From contig JACDFO010000008.1 in the NCBI GenBank assembly GCA_013815785.1, positions 7,707-25,232 on the forward strand: 17,526 bases of DNA, read 5' to 3'. Source of the stretch: Candidatus Saccharimonadota bacterium (GTDB lineage: Bacteria > Patescibacteriota > Saccharimonadia > Saccharimonadales > JACDFO01). Positions 13,981-17,526 of the stretch are shown here, piece after piece. The stretch's first letter is position 1. The number at the start of each line of letters is the position of its first letter. The position numbers were made by a program, and so were the translations under genes. The notes beneath the pieces are model-generated. The model worked only from the letters and a program-made list of their open reading frames with translations, ran no database searches and was not told where the DNA came from.

Positions 13981-14645
13981 TTGACCACCTTCGTGGTTAT
14001 ATTTAATTTTTTTTCAGACTGATAGAACGTCTTGGCATCTATATTAAGCTCGGCTGAATCACTTACATTAAATTCTATTTTCAGGATCTGAAATGGCCGA
14101 ATCGAAGTTTCCAGCTTTTTAATCAAATCATTTAGCGCGCCATACTCGCCTCCGATGGAGAAACTAAACGGAATTTCTACTACTTCAGGTGTTTCTGTTT
14201 CTTTTGCATTCTGTGCAATCTCATCATCAACACCTGTGATGTCTTTGATTATGAAATTATCCTGGCTCAGCACTTTTTCGAGGCTTGTTGTAATAGCAGG
14301 AAAATCGTACTTGCTAGGTAATGCATCCAAGATTATTTTGGCATTGTCTCCATCCCTGTCGCCCGTACCCGTAGTAGAACCATCTATAATATTTACAGGG
14401 CGCCCGATAAATTCCTTATATGAAGTCACCAGCGTATTCACTGCGTCAATATTTTCCTTGAGGGTTTTTACTGCTAGCTCCTTTTCTGTAATGACTTTCG
14501 ACTGGTAAGAACGCTGCTCAAACATGGTCTTAGCACCAACCAAGGAAGCAGCTGTTACAAATGAAGCTATAGCCAGCGTGGTCGTTATCATCGTGCTAGC
14601 TTTATTTATCTGCAGGTGTTTAGAAGATATATTTATTCGTGCCAT
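13977..14645 (-). CDS. pilO: PilO-like type IV pilus alignment protein
   Basis: The 222-aa bitopic membrane protein has a short cytoplasmic N-terminus, a membrane helix (about 19-38), a coiled-coil region (about 45-80, KVITEKELAVKTLKENIDAVNTLVTS) and a PilO-like ferredoxin-fold domain. That domain includes FSFSIGGEYGALNDLIKKLETSIRPFQILKIEF, the characteristic PilO block. It pairs with PilN to link PilM to the outer parts of the machine. It lies one base after pilN and overlaps the next gene by 4 nt. Confidence 0.9.
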   Translation of the reverse strand: MARINISSKHLQINKASTMITTTLAIASFVTAASLVGAKTMFEQRSYQSKVITEKELAVKTLKENIDAVNTLVTSYKEFIGRPVNIIDGSTTGTGDRDGDNAKIILDALPSKYDFPAITTSLEKVLSQDNFIIKDITGVDDEIAQNAKETETPEVVEIPFSFSIGGEYGALNDLIKKLETSIRPFQILKIEFNVSDSAELNIDAKTFYQSEKKLNITTKVVK

Positions 14646-14646
14646 G

Positions 14647-15339
14647 TTACTGCCCTCCTTCTTCTTGCGTGTTACGAAGCGGGCTTAGCAGGCCTTCGTC
14701 TGGTCTTTCGGTAGCCGAACGCGTTGTAATTATATTTGGCACAACCAGCTTTACTTCTGACTGGCTTGAGAAGATGATTGGATCAAATTTCAGGTCAATA
14801 ACATAGCTCGAACCCTTGTCATCCTTACCGAAACTAGTAAGTACGACTTCGCTAAACGCATTCAGCTGCTCTTCTGAAGTCTCAGATTGGTACTTAGTGA
14901 ACTTCAACGTGTCGACGAACTGATTTATGGTCCGGAAAGCATCAGCCGAGCCCGTAAATTTGATAGCGCTTGTTTGAAAGTCTACTTCTATTTTTGCAAA
15001 GCTGACCTGAGCCGGCGTTACCTGAGGGATGTAAGTTTTTAAACGGCTGGCGACAGGCTTGGCATCATGAAGCTCAGTCAATTTATTCAACTGGTTTTGT
15101 ACCGTTAGTATGCGGTCTATGCTTTCTATGGATTGCAGCTGATCGCTGTCTTGCTTAATGTCTTTGTTCAGATTATTCAGATGGTTTCGTTGTAAGACAT
15201 TTACTGCCAAGAACAGCAATACGAATAACGCCAACGACGCTGCTGCGATGACAGATGAAATAATCATAACTGCATGTTTGGTTCTTTTTGAACGTATATA
15301 CTCTAGTTTTATGTCTGGTAATAAATTAAATTGTATCAT
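14647..15339 (-). CDS. pilN: PilN-like type IV pilus alignment protein
   Basis: The 230-aa bitopic membrane protein starts MIQFNLLPDIKLEY. This matches the NLLP peptide with which PilN binds PilM on the cytoplasmic side. A membrane helix (about 22-50), a coiled coil (about 50-90) and a ferredoxin-like outer domain follow. The C-terminal tail (about 195-230) is polar and Glu/Gly-rich. Its ATG overlaps the pilM stop (ATGA, 4 nt). Confidence 0.9.
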   Translation of the reverse strand: MIQFNLLPDIKLEYIRSKRTKHAVMIISSVIAAASLALFVLLFLAVNVLQRNHLNNLNKDIKQDSDQLQSIESIDRILTVQNQLNKLTELHDAKPVASRLKTYIPQVTPAQVSFAKIEVDFQTSAIKFTGSADAFRTINQFVDTLKFTKYQSETSEEQLNAFSEVVLTSFGKDDKGSSYVIDLKFDPIIFSSQSEVKLVVPNIITTRSATERPDEGLLSPLRNTQEEGGQ

Positions 15340-16376
15340 TCTTGTCTCTCCGCTAGCCCTGCAGCTACACCAAAATGATTCGAAACAGCCAGTAGTTCAT
15401 TCTGGCGATCCGCAGCAAAAGAAACATTCCGCCAAGCGTTACCTATTTCAACGCTTATGCCAAACTTATTGGCCACATAAAGTGGAAACTCTGGAAGTGC
15501 TGAGGCTCCACCAGTAACAATTACCCGGTCAATTTTTGAATCCTGATATCGACTGGTGAAAAATTTTAATGACTTGTCTATTTCATTTATCAAAATATCA
15601 ACTGTTCCAATAATCCCCTGGTGTATCTGACCCTCAAGCTTATCTTTGCTCAGACCAAACTTAAACACGAACTGTTCAGCCTGTGTGGCGTCTATATTCA
15701 GATTCTGCATAGCGGCACGTATCAAGGCTTCGCTGCCTGTAGGAATTGATCTGGTTAACTTTGGAGCACCGTTCATGACAATAACCAGGTCGGTACTAGT
15801 ACTGCCCATGTCCACTACCATTTGCGGTAGCGACGTATCCGTTGCCAGCATTGACCGCGAAATCGCCAAATTATCAGGCTCGAAGGCTATGACATTCAAG
15901 CCGATTGATTCAAGCATATCCAGACGCTTCTCGACGAATTCATTAGGAACACTTGAAAGCAATACTTCTACTTTGGTCTTATCGACCGGTGAATCACCTG
16001 TCATTGCCCAGTCAATTTTCGATTCGGCGAGCGGTGTAGGAATAATTGAATCAGCCTGGAAGCGAATCGATTTGGCAAGTTCAGCTGGCGGTAAACGATC
16101 AATGTCTACTACCGTGGTGAAGACTTTTTGCGATGGTATACCTACAGCTACATTACGCGTAACAACGTGAGATTCAGCTAGTAAATCTTTGATAGCCTGG
16201 GACAATTTTTGCTGGTCAGCTTGTGCCTCACTCTGGGAGATTTTAGGATCTATGGGGATCGATGCATAGCGTACAAGAACCTTTACTGGTCCTGAGCCTT
16301 TTAATTCGACCAAGCGAATAGCGGTCGTACCAATGTCTAAACCAATAAATCCAGATACCCCACTCAATATACTCAT
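15336..16376 (-). CDS. pilM: Type IV pilus actin-like ATPase PilM
   Basis: The 346-aa cytoplasmic protein has the actin/FtsA-like fold of PilM. Visible motifs are GLDIGTTAIR (phosphate 1, 12-21), VVDMGSTSTDL (phosphate 2, 187-197) and VTGGASALP (adenosine motif, 287-295). It binds the N-terminal peptide of PilN and connects the alignment complex to PilB and PilT. It is the first gene of the pilus operon. GGAG lies 10 nt before the ATG and a promoter is likely about 115 bp upstream. Confidence 0.95.
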   Translation of the reverse strand: MSILSGVSGFIGLDIGTTAIRLVELKGSGPVKVLVRYASIPIDPKISQSEAQADQQKLSQAIKDLLAESHVVTRNVAVGIPSQKVFTTVVDIDRLPPAELAKSIRFQADSIIPTPLAESKIDWAMTGDSPVDKTKVEVLLSSVPNEFVEKRLDMLESIGLNVIAFEPDNLAISRSMLATDTSLPQMVVDMGSTSTDLVIVMNGAPKLTRSIPTGSEALIRAAMQNLNIDATQAEQFVFKFGLSKDKLEGQIHQGIIGTVDILINEIDKSLKFFTSRYQDSKIDRVIVTGGASALPEFPLYVANKFGISVEIGNAWRNVSFAADRQNELLAVSNHFGVAAGLAERQE

Positions 16377-16488
16377 CTTTTTAGAGCTCCGGCTTTGTTA
16401 GTGTTTTGATGGTCATTTTAGGTTTGTCCGCACCCTTTCATCCGATTTCCGTTCGGTCCATGCCCTAGCGAAAGTCATATTGTAATCA

Positions 16489-16518
16489 ATTCTAGCATAA
16501 GCATCTAATGGTCGGCAA
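16489..16518 (-). promoter_or_regulatory. Probable promoter of the pilM operon
   Basis: The minus strand reads TTGCCG (16518-16513), an 18-bp spacer, then TAGAAT (16494-16489) with a TGn extension (TGCTAGAAT). Initiation near 16482 would give a leader of about 105 nt before pilM. A second -10-like TACAAT lies at 16484-16479. Confidence 0.5.
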
Positions 16519-16558
16519 CACTTGGCACATTATGCAGAAAACTGAGCAAATTTATAAC

Positions 16559-17526
16559 TTACTGTTTTGCCCATACCTCAGGCCCATACCGGAATATTTC
16601 CGCAATTTCCGGGGAGTTCAAGGTACCGCGGGTCCGCAGAAACTTGATTTCGTTAGCTATAAACGACCCATTGACTGTCAGCGTATTGTTGCAGTCCGCT
16701 GATGAATACGGATTAGTGTACACGGTTCCACCTGCTGTACACGTATATATCTTTCCTCCGCTGCCGCCATTTGCTAACGCTATGAACGTTCCGTCTAATT
16801 GAGTGACACCCCTGTCAATATATATGTTGCCCCTGACTATCAGCTTGTATGACGGTATGACATTGAGCCCCGTCCAGCCGCCACTGTTAGCGTACAAAAT
16901 ATTACCGGATATGATGGCATTACCATCCACGTATATGGTCTGACCACTACCCTCGGCTACTGTATAGACTCCCGCAGGAACATTATATGAGGACACGGGG
17001 GAAGTTGCGTCAGCCCAGTAATCCGGAGCACAGAATGTCTTATTGTAGTTGCCGCCATATGTACCGGACGTATTTGCGAATGTCAAAGCTTTAGGTGCGG
17101 GACTACCCCCGCCGTTAGCACTGACAAACTGGTCGATTGTACCAAGTGCGAATACCGCCATTTGTGCCCCTGCGCCTTGATAACTACCACCTGGGCCGAG
17201 GTTAAAGGTTAGAATCTTTGCCTGCGCGGCCGGAACTGCCGTACAGGGCTGACTAAAGCTTGTACCAACCTGAACATCACCACCGAAAACCCGGAGATAC
17301 GGTCTATTAACGACCGCGACCGTTGCCTGGCATGTATTACTACCGGCGCCATTCGTAACCGTAAGCGTATATGTAGTCGTAATAACTGGTGGGACAGATC
17401 TAGAACCGCCAGACGGAGGTGAAACGGCACCAGGGAAAGGGCTAATAGAAGCCGCGGTCGGGGAGTTAGTGGTCGTCCATGTAAGCGTAGATGATTGACC
17501 GGGAGAAATAGTATTAGGGTTAGAAC
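16559..17526 (-). CDS. Large extracellular Ig-like surface protein, N-terminus cut by window edge
   Basis: The frame is open from the right edge (first full codon at 17524) to a TAA at 16559, giving 321 residues of the C-terminal part. The first ~85 residues form a Ser/Thr/Pro-rich Ig-like domain: NTISPGQSSTLTWTTTN, a proline/glycine loop, then TTTYTLTVTNGAGSNTCQATV. The rest (about 86-321, from RPYLRVFGGDVQVG) is a Gly/Ser-rich beta domain. It has repeated strand pairs such as GQTIYVDGNAIISGNI and KLIVRGNIYIDRGVTQLDGTFIA, and several Cys. It ends EIKFLRTRGTLNSPEIAEIFRYGPEVWAKQ. The strand pattern suggests a beta-solenoid fold, which is inference. No membrane anchor is seen at the C-terminus. 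It lies directly upstream of pilM, so it may be a pilus-linked adhesin. Confidence 0.8.
   Translation of the reverse strand, partial: SNPNTISPGQSSTLTWTTTNSPTAASISPFPGAVSPPSGGSRSVPPVITTTYTLTVTNGAGSNTCQATVAVVNRPYLRVFGGDVQVGTSFSQPCTAVPAAQAKILTFNLGPGGSYQGAGAQMAVFALGTIDQFVSANGGGSPAPKALTFANTSGTYGGNYNKTFCAPDYWADATSPVSSYNVPAGVYTVAEGSGQTIYVDGNAIISGNILYANSGGWTGLNVIPSYKLIVRGNIYIDRGVTQLDGTFIALANGGSGGKIYTCTAGGTVYTNPYSSADCNNTLTVNGSFIANEIKFLRTRGTLNSPEIAEIFRYGPEVWAKQ

Noticed and set aside
16381..16416. An 11-codon frame (MTIKTLTKPEL) ending 4 nt before pilM, a possible leader peptide
   Set aside because: No ribosome binding site, no repeated regulatory codons, and no attenuator hairpin around it; short frames of this size are common by chance.
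1..17526. CRISPR array, toxin-antitoxin, phage or restriction genes
   Set aside because: No regularly spaced direct repeats and no such gene families were seen on either strand.

Overview
The window looks like a chromosomal segment of a small monoderm-like member of the Patescibacteria (CPR), most likely Candidatus Saccharibacteria (TM7). The grounds are the type IV pilus gene set without pilP or pilQ secretin genes, pilin-type proteins starting with signals such as GDTIVEVLIA, a long nucleoside diphosphate kinase, and Ig-like cell-surface proteins. The lineage is inferred from style and gene order, because no search was run. TGA acts as a normal stop, so the recoded Gracilibacteria/SR1 code is not in use.

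Layout, left to right. (1) Positions 1-3066, minus strand: a secreted subtilisin-like S8 protease cut by the left edge, a 118-bp inverted-repeat element with flanking direct repeats, a membrane-anchored parvulin-type prolyl isomerase, and a membrane PH-domain protein. (2) Positions 3067-4094: a structured intergenic region carrying tRNA-Arg(CCU) and a detached 19-bp copy of its 3' end, then ndk (TTG start). (3) Positions 4095-5039: a Xer-type tyrosine recombinase, the only plus-strand gene. (4) Positions 5098-16376, minus strand: a long type IV pilus locus transcribed in the order pilM, pilN, pilO, a 79-aa membrane protein, pilB, pilT, pilC, pilA, terminator, pilD, then four pilin-like minor subunits. 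(5) Positions 16559-17526: the C-terminal part of a large Ig-like surface protein cut by the right edge.

How the genes work together. PilM/N/O form the cytoplasm-to-membrane alignment complex. PilC is the membrane platform, PilB drives pilus extension and PilT retraction. PilD cleaves and methylates prepilins, PilA is the probable major subunit, and the four minor pilins probably prime assembly or form the tip. No secretin or PilP is present, as expected for a cell without a conventional outer membrane. The isomerase, PH protein and protease are all membrane or exported proteins and may serve the same cell envelope, but only proximity suggests this.

Regulation. Several promoters share an extended -10 motif (TGnTAnnnT) with little or no -35 box. 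An unusually long bidirectional terminator sits between pilA and pilD and touches the pilD ribosome binding site, which would keep peptidase output below pilin output.
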